Shown: positions 24,824 through 34,499, counted from the stretch's first letter. The stretch is DNA of 64,000 nt from Cohaesibacter haloalkalitolerans (GCF_003574655.1 NZ_QNUM01000004.1:1-64000); one strand, 5' to 3'. Translations and numbers: made by a program. Notes: a model not told the origin generated them from the sequence alone.

Positions 24824-26419
24824 CTAGAGCTTGCAGCTTTCCAGATTGAGAAGAACAAATTGGCGCCCCCCGCCCTCTCTGACAGCGGTTGCAGCAGAGC
24901 TGGAGGTCGTAAAGATGCCCGCAACACCTGTATCAAGCTTGCCTGCGCGGGCCAGATATTGCGGCAGATTGCGTTTCAGCTCGCCTGCGAAAAGAACCGG
25001 CAGTTGTCTGGAAAAATCATTTCCGGTCATTTCGAGCTTGGGTGAATGACGCGCCAGAACACCTGTCTGATTGTCAATAAAGCGGTTCTGTTTCAGCAAA
25101 TGGCGGTCATCTGTAGCAATGCCACCAACGATGGCGATGGCTGCCCCACCATTGCCAACAATCAGATTCTTCTGAAACTGCATTGCGAGGCTGTTGGTCG
25201 CTGCGATGCCACCCTTCCCATTCTGATAGATCGAGTTCCCGGAAATTTCCGAACAGGCCGCCCCCTCAAGCGCAATGCCATCCTGAGCATTGTCCAGTAG
25301 CAGATTGTCAGAGATTTGCGCCCTGGAGACACCGCCGGAGGCATAGATCCCGGCCCCCCGCCCACCCGAAATCACGTTGCCACTGATCATCAGATTTTTC
25401 GGATTATCGGTCAGATGCACACCGTGATGGCGGCTTCCTACAATGATGTTGTTGCGCAACTGTCCGCTTTCGACATTGCGAACGCGAATCGCGGAATCCT
25501 CGCTATTGATGATGAGATTGTTCCGGATATCGATCTGTTTCATGCCGATCATCTCGATGGAGCCAACATCGAGAATGCGGTTCGCAACCAGCCGCGTGCG
25601 GGTCTGAATCGGAAACAGCAGATTGGAAACCACGTCAATGCCGCGCATATAGGTGCGATCTCCAAAGCCAAGGTTCGAGAGCTTGCTGCCAACAATGTCC
25701 ATTCCCCCACCGAGGGCCGTCAGGATAAACGGTTTGAACTCCCCGATCCTGTTGCGCTGATTGCTGCCACTAAGCTGCGCCTTGACGATTGAGAGATTTC
25801 CGATATTGAGGACAAACACACCTTCACCGGTCGACAGAACCAGGGTTTCCCCGGCGTTGATCTGCAATTTTGCAGTCGACATGATGAAAAGGGGATAGTG
25901 CAAACTGTATTCACCATCGACCTTGCTCAGCGCTTCGGTATTGCCCGCCTTTTCAAGAGCAGAATGAATATCGTCCAGCGAGAAGGCCCCGCCCTGCAAG
26001 GTCAGGACAGGTTGGCCCGGTCTCGGATTGGCTTTGAGCAAATCGGGATGGTGCTTGTCGCCCATCTGCTTTTTGACCTGACCGAGCACAAGATCCAATG
26101 GAAGGAAGTCAAGACGTTGTTGTTGCTCGGTCTTCTTGCCGCCGACAACAGCGGGCGACGCCAGGTCTGCCTCCTCCAGGTGCCAGCTACCGGGCACCAG
26201 GGTCGGCACGATGTGCGACACTGCGTCTGACACCGCCTGCATATCCAGATCCGGCGCCAGAGCCAATTGTTGCTTGAGCCCGCGGACATCTGCCATAGGG
26301 TCGGGAAGTGCGCGCAAGACCTCCTGATCTGCGCGCGCACAGACCCCTTCCCCAGGCAACAGAACAGGAGCCGCGGCAGCCACAATGAAGGCCAATGTCC
26401 GGATCAGGCTGCGCATCAT
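24824..26419 (-). CDS. algG: AlgG-like right-handed beta-helix protein, DPHD motif absent
   Basis: 531 residues with a signal peptide. The central domain (about 190-470) is a right-handed parallel beta-helix with N-x-I-x-x-N-G-type rungs (ISGNVISGGRGAGIYASGG and similar), as in AlgG, the periplasmic mannuronan C5-epimerase. The family's catalytic DPHD motif is not present anywhere. The nearest equivalent, GSRHHGVHLTDNPKN (about 25397-25441), has the histidine in a different setting. By position (between algA and algI) and fold it is AlgG, but epimerase activity is doubtful. It may bind and protect the chain, a role also known for AlgG. It overlaps the algA stop by 4 bp. Confidence 0.82.
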   Translation of the reverse strand: MMRSLIRTLAFIVAAAAPVLLPGEGVCARADQEVLRALPDPMADVRGLKQQLALAPDLDMQAVSDAVSHIVPTLVPGSWHLEEADLASPAVVGGKKTEQQQRLDFLPLDLVLGQVKKQMGDKHHPDLLKANPRPGQPVLTLQGGAFSLDDIHSALEKAGNTEALSKVDGEYSLHYPLFIMSTAKLQINAGETLVLSTGEGVFVLNIGNLSIVKAQLSGSNQRNRIGEFKPFILTALGGGMDIVGSKLSNLGFGDRTYMRGIDVVSNLLFPIQTRTRLVANRILDVGSIEMIGMKQIDIRNNLIINSEDSAIRVRNVESGQLRNNIIVGSRHHGVHLTDNPKNLMISGNVISGGRGAGIYASGGVSRAQISDNLLLDNAQDGIALEGAACSEISGNSIYQNGKGGIAATNSLAMQFQKNLIVGNGGAAIAIVGGIATDDRHLLKQNRFIDNQTGVLARHSPKLEMTGNDFSRQLPVLFAGELKRNLPQYLARAGKLDTGVAGIFTTSSSAATAVREGGGRQFVLLNLESCKL

Positions 26420-27855
26420 GCAACCTCTTCGGCGCGGACGTCGACGTCGAGAACAGCGGACGGCTGATAGTCGAGAACTTCCTGCCTCTCGACCTTATAC
26501 TGGATCTCGACGATGACAGCTGTCTCACTTCCGGTGTTGCGGAAAGTTGCCTCTTCCCCTTCCTTGACTTCAACAACATCGCCGGGCCTGAATTGGCTGA
26601 GGCCGGCCTTGTTGGTAAAGACCCCCTGCCCCTCGGAGAAGGTCAGCAGGCGGTGATAATGCGCCATTTCATCGAAATGCAACGTGCGGCCAGGCTCGAT
26701 CCTCAGCATGGTCAGGTTGAAACTCTCGCCCGATTGCATCTTGATGACCTGTCCCCACGGCAGCGTCTTGGAGGCATGGGCGACCACTTCGTTGCGGCCG
26801 TCCTGTTCCAGTGTCGAAATGATGGACTTCACCTTCTGACTATGATCATGGGTGGTAACCAGAAGGGCGTCATCCGTGTCGACAATGACAAGATCTTCAA
26901 TGCCAAGCACCGCGATCAGACGGTTTTGCGAGCCGCGAATATAGGAATCCTTGGAGTCGATGCAGACGACATCCCCGGAGACATAGTTGCCCTGCTCGTC
27001 CTTTTCGCTCACTGCATGGAATGCCTTCCAGGCGCCAACATCGTTCCAGTCGATATCGGTTGGTGCAAGAATGGTCCGATCCGTCTTCTCGAAGACGATG
27101 GCTTCGGTCGGTCCGCTCACCGCTCTGGCGAAGTCCTCGCCAGCCAGCTCGAGGCGATCCGGGAAATATTCCGCATTGGAATATGCCGCCATCACCTGCT
27201 CAAAGGACTCCGGATCATGCCTGCGGTACTCTTCCATGATCACATCGGCACGGAACATACTGATCCCCGATGCCCAATAGGCATTGCGGTCGATCATCAT
27301 CTGTTCGGCGATTTCAAACGGCGGTTTCTCGACAAAGCGCGAAACCTTTTGTGCAAAGGCCACCTCTTCATGCGGGCCGCCATCGATGATATAGCCGTAA
27401 CCGGTTTCCGGATAGCGTGGCTCGATGCCGAACAGGGTAATCTTGCCATTATGAGCTGCCGGTATCATGCGTTTGAGCGCCCTGTTGAGGTCGCCCTTGA
27501 TGATGTGGTCTGACGGCAAGACAGCCATCACGGCATCCGGGTCCCGAAGGGAAAGGTGGATGGCTGCGGCAAGCACCGCAGGCCCGGTATTTCGGCCAAG
27601 CGGCTCGGCAATGATCGTCGCATTGACGTCAATCTCGTTCAGCTGCTGCTTCACCACGCCAAGATGCGATCTGTTCACACTGACAATGGGTTCTTCAAAG
27701 CCGTCTGCAACATGTCTGGCGACGGTGGCCTGAAAGAAGGTGGTGTCTTCAGACCCGCTAATTGGCTGAAACTGTTTTGGGTTATTGGAGCGCGAAAGAG
27801 GCCAAAGGCGCGTCCCCACTCCGCCACACAACACCAATGGATAGATGCCAACCAT
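26416..27855 (-). CDS. algA: Mannose-1-phosphate guanylyltransferase (AlgA/ManC family), isomerase domain degenerate
   Basis: 479 residues. The N-terminal nucleotidyltransferase has GGVGTRLWPLSR (11-22) and FVEKP and makes GDP-mannose from mannose-1-phosphate and GTP. The C-terminal cupin normally carries the type II phosphomannose isomerase metal motif QxHxHRxEHW. The matching region (about 388-405, EPGRTLHFDEMAHYHRLL) lacks the paired His-x-His and the EHW. The isomerase half is therefore probably inactive, and fructose-6-phosphate to mannose-6-phosphate conversion must come from elsewhere. The ATG at 27855 was chosen over the TTG at 27873 because AAGGA lies 8 nt upstream and the family starts just before the GG-x-GTRLWP motif. 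Confidence 0.9.
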   Translation of the reverse strand: MVGIYPLVLCGGVGTRLWPLSRSNNPKQFQPISGSEDTTFFQATVARHVADGFEEPIVSVNRSHLGVVKQQLNEIDVNATIIAEPLGRNTGPAVLAAAIHLSLRDPDAVMAVLPSDHIIKGDLNRALKRMIPAAHNGKITLFGIEPRYPETGYGYIIDGGPHEEVAFAQKVSRFVEKPPFEIAEQMMIDRNAYWASGISMFRADVIMEEYRRHDPESFEQVMAAYSNAEYFPDRLELAGEDFARAVSGPTEAIVFEKTDRTILAPTDIDWNDVGAWKAFHAVSEKDEQGNYVSGDVVCIDSKDSYIRGSQNRLIAVLGIEDLVIVDTDDALLVTTHDHSQKVKSIISTLEQDGRNEVVAHASKTLPWGQVIKMQSGESFNLTMLRIEPGRTLHFDEMAHYHRLLTFSEGQGVFTNKAGLSQFRPGDVVEVKEGEEATFRNTGSETAVIVEIQYKVERQEVLDYQPSAVLDVDVRAEEVA

Positions 27856-27938
27856 TTTTCTCATCCTTATCAATTAAAATGCACAATGTTCGGTCTTTAG
27901 CCCCGCTTGCGACGGTTGGGGCTCCACTTCACTCAGGC

Positions 27939-29048
27939 TCAGAGAACCTGTTTCTTGTACTCATTGAATAAACTCATGAAGGAGACATACCGGCTGTCCT
28001 TGATACGAAGCTTGACCGGCCCCCCCGTGTCATCCAGCGTCAAAAGCCCCTCTGGCGCTGTGAATGTGGCGCGCGTTGCAGTCTGGCCGGAAACGGGAGG
28101 TTTGATGTCTTTGGTCTGCAGGTTGATGGTTCTGCCATCGGCCAGCGTTGCTTCTGCAACACCGCCAAACATCAGCATCTCGGCTTCCTTGTCAGGCAGA
28201 ATGGCCGAAACCTGGATGCCGCTGTCATTGCCCGGGATGTAGGCCAGGTCGTCATCTTTCGCCACGACAGCACCCACCACACTCGACTTCGCCATTGTCA
28301 GGGTACAGTCGCAGGGGTTGACCACGGTCAGTTGACGACCATCTGCCCCCTGAATGGCGATGAGCGGTTCTTCCAGTCCGGCTTGCGGATTGACATAGAC
28401 GATCTGCCCATCGGCTCCGGACCTGATGACCGCGCCGCTTGGCATGACCTTGCCCAGCTTTGGCACGTCCCTGACGAGCAAGCGGTTCTGAACCAGAGAA
28501 CCTGCAAACACCACAAGCCCAACAGTGGCAGCACCAACAAAGGCGGCCCCCACAACCGACTTGAAGCGCTGAACAAAAGACTTTTCGCTGTTTACATCAC
28601 CGGCTGACGCCTTTTTCACCTTGTCTGCGGTGACGCTCAATACATCATTGATGCCAACGACTTCACCCGCGATATAAGCATTCAGGATATAGCGCAGACG
28701 GGGCAGATGAGGCCCGGTCGGATTGAGGAAATCAAGCCGATAACGCCCAGTGATGTCGTCGACACATACCATGACGACCTCGATCGCCATCGTCACCTGA
28801 AACCCATCAAACGGAACGCGGAATGTCGCTGGCTTGATGACCTGACCATAGTCGCGCGAAGCAAGCCCCTTGACATAGGCGTTGACCAGCGAAATGCCAT
28901 TGCCTTCATATTGCCGCCCTTCGATGACGACCGAAAATGGCATCTGCAGCATGGCCTGCTCGCTGACATGATCATCGGAAAGGGATACCCCATCCAGAGA
29001 TTCATAAGGTTCGTGGTCAGTCCGTTTTGTATGATCGTCTATATGCAT
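27939..29048 (-). CDS. alg44: Alg44-like polymerisation protein with degenerate PilZ domain
   Basis: 369 residues. The N-terminal PilZ-like domain (about 25-135) is followed by one membrane helix (about 165-190) and a membrane-fusion-like periplasmic region with the family's PCDC motif. The stretch YILNAYIAGEVVGINDVLS closely resembles the end of the Pseudomonas Alg44 PilZ domain. However, the c-di-GMP contacts RxxxR and DxSxxG are missing: the region reads SEQAMLQMP (29-37) and GISLVNAYVKG (51-61). In Pseudomonas Alg44 must bind c-di-GMP for alginate to be made, so control here is likely different. The ATG at 29048 was preferred over the TTG at 29063. Confidence 0.85.
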   Translation of the reverse strand: MHIDDHTKRTDHEPYESLDGVSLSDDHVSEQAMLQMPFSVVIEGRQYEGNGISLVNAYVKGLASRDYGQVIKPATFRVPFDGFQVTMAIEVVMVCVDDITGRYRLDFLNPTGPHLPRLRYILNAYIAGEVVGINDVLSVTADKVKKASAGDVNSEKSFVQRFKSVVGAAFVGAATVGLVVFAGSLVQNRLLVRDVPKLGKVMPSGAVIRSGADGQIVYVNPQAGLEEPLIAIQGADGRQLTVVNPCDCTLTMAKSSVVGAVVAKDDDLAYIPGNDSGIQVSAILPDKEAEMLMFGGVAEATLADGRTINLQTKDIKPPVSGQTATRATFTAPEGLLTLDDTGGPVKLRIKDSRYVSFMSLFNEYKKQVL

Positions 29049-29064
29049 GGCAATAATTCCCAAT

Positions 29065-30534
29065 TCAAACGAGGCCGGTGATCCAGGAAACTCCCAGCGC
29101 CAACCAGCAGAAGGTCAGCCCCTGAAGAAACCAGGAAAATGAATTTGATTTCATAAATTGAGTTCGAACAGCGCGTGTCGTGTTCTGATGCGTTGTGTTC
29201 TGGCGCGTCCATTTTTGCTTATCGAGCCGAAACAGGATGTAGCTCTTGACCAGCGCGCCAAATGTTTGACTGAAATAGAGCAGGAACGGATAGGTGATCG
29301 GAAACCCGCCCTCCCGGAACGAGGAAATCAGCAGGCAAAACAGGTATCTGGTGAGCATGACCCATGCGAGATAAAGCAACAGCACGAGCGGATCGACCAG
29401 AATGGCAGCCAGAAGCAACCCCAGGGGGCCAGCTAGGGTCGTCCACATGGACAGGCGCTGATCGAGGATGGACCACCAGGTAAACAGCCCGATGCGCCTC
29501 GGCCCGAGAGACAGGGCCCGACCGTTGGTTCTGAGCATATTACCGAACCAGCGCGTCATCAGGGTGATCGCCGAGTCAAAGAAACCGTCCCGAGGCTGGG
29601 TTTCAATGGAGAGCGTCTTCACATCCGGAAGATAGCCCATCTTGTAACCATTGCGCAGCAACCAGTACCAGGTGGACTTGTCGTCACCGGTGAGGAAATT
29701 CACCCGCCCCAGACGCCAGTGGTCGATATGGTCGCTTTGCACCGCCTCGATGAATTCCGCGTTGGTTGCCAGATCGGCCCGAAAGACAGACATCCGACCG
29801 GTCAGCGTCAGAACCCGCTCGCTGATGCCCATGGAACACATCATCATTTGACGTTGAGCAAACCGAAGATTGAACCAGTCCCGGAACAGTCGCCCACCCG
29901 TGGCTTCCGACGTTTCATCCGTCGTCATGGCGCCATAGCTGGGATCGAGGAAGTAGGGCGCTGACCGATCAACCACATCGACCGGAACGCAGCTGTCTCC
30001 ATCGACGAAGATGACGATGTCGTTACGCGAAGGGTAGTGTTTGGCGATGGTCCTCAAAGAGGTAGCCAGAGCATCGCGCTTTCCGGTCCCTTCAATCCTG
30101 TCGAAAATCAGCTGCACACGGCTCATATCGAGAGGCATGGAGGCAAAGGCACTCTTGATCAGACGGACATCCGAAGCATCTACAACAGACGCCACGATGG
30201 TTGCCCCGCCCTTGGAGTGCGCCGCAGCGGCAAAGATCGAGCGATAGACACGGGCTGAAATTTCTGGCGCAATCTTGAAAGTTGTCGTCAGAAAAAAGGC
30301 GTGAGCCCGTGTGGGTTTGGCAAAATAGCGTTCCTCGGCGACCTTTCGCCGCCGTGGAAACACAACGCGTTTGTACCAGAAGGCACGAAGGAAGTTCGTT
30401 GCGGCCCAACTATACCGCCAGGCTCCGATGATCCCGAGGACAACGACCGCGCCAGAAGCATTGGTGCTGACTTCCATTGGCACGGCCAGAGCCAGGATCA
30501 ACATTACCGATATATATGCAATGTGAGCCAGCAT
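29065..30534 (-). CDS. alg8: Alg8-like polymannuronate synthase (glycosyltransferase family 2)
   Basis: 489 residues. N-terminal membrane helices are followed by a GT2 domain with VDGDS, the acceptor/catalytic block TGDDKSTW and a product-site-like RWFGNMLR, and then C-terminal helices. It polymerises GDP-mannuronate and pushes the chain across the inner membrane with Alg44. All GT2 motifs I can check are intact. The start at 30534 was chosen because GAGG lies 8 nt before this ATG and it follows the algD stop by 10 bp. The ATG at 30564 lacks a ribosome site and would overlap algD. Confidence 0.93.
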   Translation of the reverse strand: MLAHIAYISVMLILALAVPMEVSTNASGAVVVLGIIGAWRYSWAATNFLRAFWYKRVVFPRRRKVAEERYFAKPTRAHAFFLTTTFKIAPEISARVYRSIFAAAAHSKGGATIVASVVDASDVRLIKSAFASMPLDMSRVQLIFDRIEGTGKRDALATSLRTIAKHYPSRNDIVIFVDGDSCVPVDVVDRSAPYFLDPSYGAMTTDETSEATGGRLFRDWFNLRFAQRQMMMCSMGISERVLTLTGRMSVFRADLATNAEFIEAVQSDHIDHWRLGRVNFLTGDDKSTWYWLLRNGYKMGYLPDVKTLSIETQPRDGFFDSAITLMTRWFGNMLRTNGRALSLGPRRIGLFTWWSILDQRLSMWTTLAGPLGLLLAAILVDPLVLLLYLAWVMLTRYLFCLLISSFREGGFPITYPFLLYFSQTFGALVKSYILFRLDKQKWTRQNTTHQNTTRAVRTQFMKSNSFSWFLQGLTFCWLALGVSWITGLV

Positions 30535-30544
30535 CGTCTCATCC

Positions 30545-31864
30545 TCACCAGCAAATGCCTTCATAATTGCCGTTGGACTTCACCTTGTTATCAAGGCGAG
30601 CCAGATCGACCATTGGCACTCTTGAGGCTGCCCTGGACAGAGGCTCGACGACTTCGGAGTATTTGTTGCCCACCAGCAGAATGTCGGACTGGTCGATCAG
30701 GACATCAATCGAGCTGACCAGCCTTGCTTCCAGATTTTCGACATAGTCATTGCCGCGACCAGCGCCACTCATCGCCTCGTCATAGGCTTCCTGGACATAT
30801 GGATCGTAGATCTTCAGGTCATACCCCTTCTTGATCAACCGATCGGCCAGCGCAGCCAGAGGACTTTCTCTCAGGTCATCAGTACCGGCCTTGAAACTGA
30901 TCCCGACCATGCCGATCGAGCGGCCCACCAGATTGTCGACAAGATGTTCGGCCCGCCGGATCTGGGCCTCATTCGCGGAAAGAGCGACATCAAGCATGGG
31001 CGATGGGACGTTGTTGGATCGTGCCAGGAAGCGCAGGGCACGCAGATCCTTCGGCAAACAGGAGCCGCCAAAAGCAAAGCCGGGGCGCATGAAGTAAGGC
31101 GACATGTTGACTTTCATGTCCGAACACAGAACACGCATGACCTCTTGCCCGTCGAGCCCCACGGCCTTGGCGATATTGCCAATCTCGTTTGCAAAGGTGA
31201 TCTTGACCGCACGCCAGCAGTTGCTGGTGTATTTGATCATTTCCGCAGTGCGCAGGCTCACAGTGCTGATTTCGCAGTTCAACTGGCCATTGATCTCGGT
31301 AAGAATGTCGTTGGTCTGCTGATCAAGCGCACCAAAGACGATGAGGCCGGGATCGTAATAGTCTTCAATTGCGGTGCTTTCTCGCAGGAATTCCGGGAAA
31401 TAGCCTACGCCGAACTCTTCGCCCGCCGTCAATCCGGAAGACGCTTCCAGAGCAGGAATACAGGACTTCTCCATCGACCCCGGGACAATCGTCGAGCGCA
31501 CGACAACTGAGTGGAATGTATCCTTCAAGGCAAGCGCGCTGCCGATGGCAGTGCAAACGCTCAACACATAGTCGAGCCCGACGGACCCATCCGGTGCGCT
31601 GGGAGTTCCGACACATATGAAGGATGCATCCGTTTCCAGCACCGCCTTGCGGGCATCTGTCGTTGCAGACAGCCGACCACTTGCCACACCCGCAGCGATA
31701 AGCTCTTGCAGCCCATTCTCTACAATCGGCGTTTTTCCGGCGTTGATCGAGTCGACTTTGCTTACGTCGACATCCGCGGCAATGACAGTATGACCGTCTC
31801 TTGCAAGACAAGCTGCGGCTACCGTTCCAACATATCCAATACCAAAGATGCTAATTCTGGCCAC
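30545..31864 (-). CDS. algD: GDP-mannose 6-dehydrogenase
   Basis: 439 residues. The N-terminal dinucleotide motif is GIGYVG. The catalytic cysteine lies in FAFGGSCLPKD (about residue 269; Cys268 in Pseudomonas AlgD), and SFKAGTDDLRESP follows. The protein ends in EGICW, the same as Pseudomonas AlgD. It oxidises GDP-mannose to GDP-mannuronate, the committed step and polymer precursor. It is the first gene of the operon. The GTG at 31864 is the best start: AGG lies 6 nt before it and the protein then begins MARISIFG, like AlgD. The ATG at 31876 is possible but has no ribosome site. Confidence 0.94.
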   Translation of the reverse strand: MARISIFGIGYVGTVAAACLARDGHTVIAADVDVSKVDSINAGKTPIVENGLQELIAAGVASGRLSATTDARKAVLETDASFICVGTPSAPDGSVGLDYVLSVCTAIGSALALKDTFHSVVVRSTIVPGSMEKSCIPALEASSGLTAGEEFGVGYFPEFLRESTAIEDYYDPGLIVFGALDQQTNDILTEINGQLNCEISTVSLRTAEMIKYTSNCWRAVKITFANEIGNIAKAVGLDGQEVMRVLCSDMKVNMSPYFMRPGFAFGGSCLPKDLRALRFLARSNNVPSPMLDVALSANEAQIRRAEHLVDNLVGRSIGMVGISFKAGTDDLRESPLAALADRLIKKGYDLKIYDPYVQEAYDEAMSGAGRGNDYVENLEARLVSSIDVLIDQSDILLVGNKYSEVVEPLSRAASRVPMVDLARLDNKVKSNGNYEGICW

Positions 31865-32557
31865 GACAAACCTCATGTTTTGATAGTATTAATTTTTATC
31901 CGATGGCATAAATGCTCTCCCGGAAAGTCATGTCTGTTTCCCGGGCGCTTTAGGCCGAGCCCCTAAATGGGCAAATTTTATGCAAACATTAATCTTCCCT
32001 TAACGATTAGCGCCGGTACATAAAAATACCTAGTCAGAATAAATGGAACTCCTGTAGGGAAAATCCTTTCTCACGTCTTTTCAAACAGTTAACGGATAAT
32101 GTCGAGATAGGTGAAATTCAACATCGCCACAAGCGACACTTCCTCGATCAGTGAGAGATTAAAAAATAGGCAGCGATTTTGGGGGAAGATATATATCAGA
32201 TTGCTTCAAACTGACTAAGACGCCAATTTCAGTGACTTAGAATGATTTTTCACAGATCGCAGTATTTAACATGCTGCTTTTGATTTACATCATTATTGCT
32301 AATAATAAAGTCTTGACAATCAGATATTTAATTCTTGAAGTTGGTTGAAAATTCAATTAATTTCCAGTTCGATTATCGAGAGATCGGCATCAATCCTTGG
32401 AAAGAAGGAAGAGAAAATATCTTACTTTCGTCTTTTCCGGACAGCCATTTTGATCAATTTGCCAACCTCACCTTATTTTGTGCGCTCTGCTTATTTAGTT
32501 TTTTTCAATATTATTTTTGTACAAGGAAGCGAGTCACAACACGAGAGGAACCTGGCT
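31865..32557. other. AT-rich regulatory region between the alg operon and the 60-residue gene
   Basis: About 690 bp, clearly more AT-rich than its surroundings, between the algD start and a divergent small gene. It holds an exact CtrA-type box at 31989-32004 and a TTGACA at about 32313. Reading frames here (from 32335 and 32345) continue into the small gene but have no ribosome site at their starts. I see no RNA gene. Confidence 0.6.
31989..32004 (-). promoter_or_regulatory. CtrA-type box upstream of algD
   Basis: TTAATCTTCCCTTAAC matches TTAA-N7-TTAAC, the full consensus of the alphaproteobacterial cell-cycle regulator CtrA. It lies about 125 bp upstream of the algD start, in the only promoter region of the 12-gene operon. 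The match is exact. Binding is inferred. Confidence 0.6.
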
Positions 32558-32740
32558 ATGGATTCGAAGGCTTTGGTGAAGAGACTGTCCGATACCCTGA
32601 TCGAGCTTGATGGCAAGTCCATCAATCTGGACACGCTCAAAGAGCTGGTCAAAATGGACGCTCAGGAGCTTCTGGCCGAGGACCGCCCAACCAACGTCAT
32701 CCCCCTGTCCATCGCTCGCATCAAGCAGCAGGTCGCTTGA
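32558..32740 (+). CDS. Small protein of unknown function (60 residues)
   Basis: The ATG at 32558 is preceded by GAGAGGA at 8 nt spacing. The product is an acidic, mostly helical 60-residue protein (starting MDSKALVKRLSDTLIELDG, ending IARIKQQVA) with no cysteine, membrane segment or known motif. It is divergent from the alg operon and lies just before the LuxR-type regulator, which is convergent with it. A role in alg regulation is only suggested by position. The upstream in-frame ATGs lack ribosome sites, so the short form is preferred. Confidence 0.65.
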   Translation: MDSKALVKRLSDTLIELDGKSINLDTLKELVKMDAQELLAEDRPTNVIPLSIARIKQQVA

Positions 32741-32993
32741 AAGCGGCACCGCTATAATGCCGCGTCATCGGTAAAGTTGACGGCTTCCCGAGTACCTCCC
32801 TCAGCCACAATTGGTGTGCAGGAGAGCGCAACAACTCTTCCCGACCCGCAACAAATGCAGCCCTCCCGTGACCGGAGACGCTGCCACCGGCATCGGGATC
32901 AGCCCTGAAGTGCATTGAAATCATGTATTGGACGCTGCCGGGATCGTTCTTCCGGCAATATGGCAGGCGCGATAACTCGCCCGCACGATCTGG

Positions 32994-33680
32994 CTATGAG
33001 TCGAACCATCCGTTGGTAACGGCATAACGTACGATGGACGCCCTGTCTGTCAGTTGCAATTTGTTCATTGCACGGTTCTTGTAGGTCTCGATGGTCTTGA
33101 TGCTCAAATTCAGATTGGCAGCAATTTCCTTTGAGTAGTGCCCGAGAGCGACCTGATGCAGAACCGTCTTTTCTCTTTCACTCAAGATGCTCATTTCAAT
33201 CTGATCGTCGTCATCGCCATCGCAGTCGGCATTCGTCAGACGCGCCTGTTCGTTTGACCGCATGGAAATATTGGGGTCGATATAATTCCCGCCATTGGCA
33301 ACAATTGAAATCGCATTGACGAAGTTCTGGGAGGTGACCGCCCTGCTAAGAAAAGCATAGTTGACCCCGCGTTCTCTGAACATCTGACAGAACTTTTCAT
33401 CTGCATCCAGAAAGACAAACGGCACATTGACATCGAAGCGGCTCAACTGATCTACGAGCACTTCCCCTTCTTCGATATTCTTGATCTTCACCATGACGAT
33501 ATCCGGGTGCAGACTCAGGGCCTGTTCGACAGATGGCCCATTGGTTTCATCCATTGTTCTGACAACAACAAAATCTGTTCCGTTTAAAAGAGCTTTAGCC
33601 CCCTCGAATATCAGTGGCTCGGCGTTAATATAAGCCAGACGCTTCTTGCGTTTTGCATCAAAATTCAAATTCTCAATCAT
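32994..33680 (-). CDS. LuxR-type transcriptional regulator with pseudo-receiver domain
   Basis: 228 residues. The C-terminal LuxR/FixJ helix-turn-helix is canonical (LSEREKTVLHQVALGHYSKE then LNLSIKTIETYKNRAMNKL, about 165-215). The N-terminal half has the layout of a response-regulator receiver, but the phosphoacceptor Asp is Lys65 (PDIVMVKI) and the acidic pair after strand 1 reads Asn-Ala (YINAEP). It therefore cannot be phosphorylated in the usual way and probably responds to protein or ligand contacts. Its nearest large target is the exopolysaccharide operon about 1 kb away, so it is a candidate regulator of it. No sensor kinase gene is nearby. Confidence 0.88.
   Translation of the reverse strand: MIENLNFDAKRKKRLAYINAEPLIFEGAKALLNGTDFVVVRTMDETNGPSVEQALSLHPDIVMVKIKNIEEGEVLVDQLSRFDVNVPFVFLDADEKFCQMFRERGVNYAFLSRAVTSQNFVNAISIVANGGNYIDPNISMRSNEQARLTNADCDGDDDDQIEMSILSEREKTVLHQVALGHYSKEIAANLNLSIKTIETYKNRAMNKLQLTDRASIVRYAVTNGWFDS

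Positions 33681-34499
<819 letters not shown>

Noticed and set aside
32721-32924. 67-codon minus-strand frame between the small protein and the LuxR gene
   Set aside because: Overlaps the small-protein gene, lacks a ribosome site and has biased Arg/Pro/Ser composition typical of a spurious frame.
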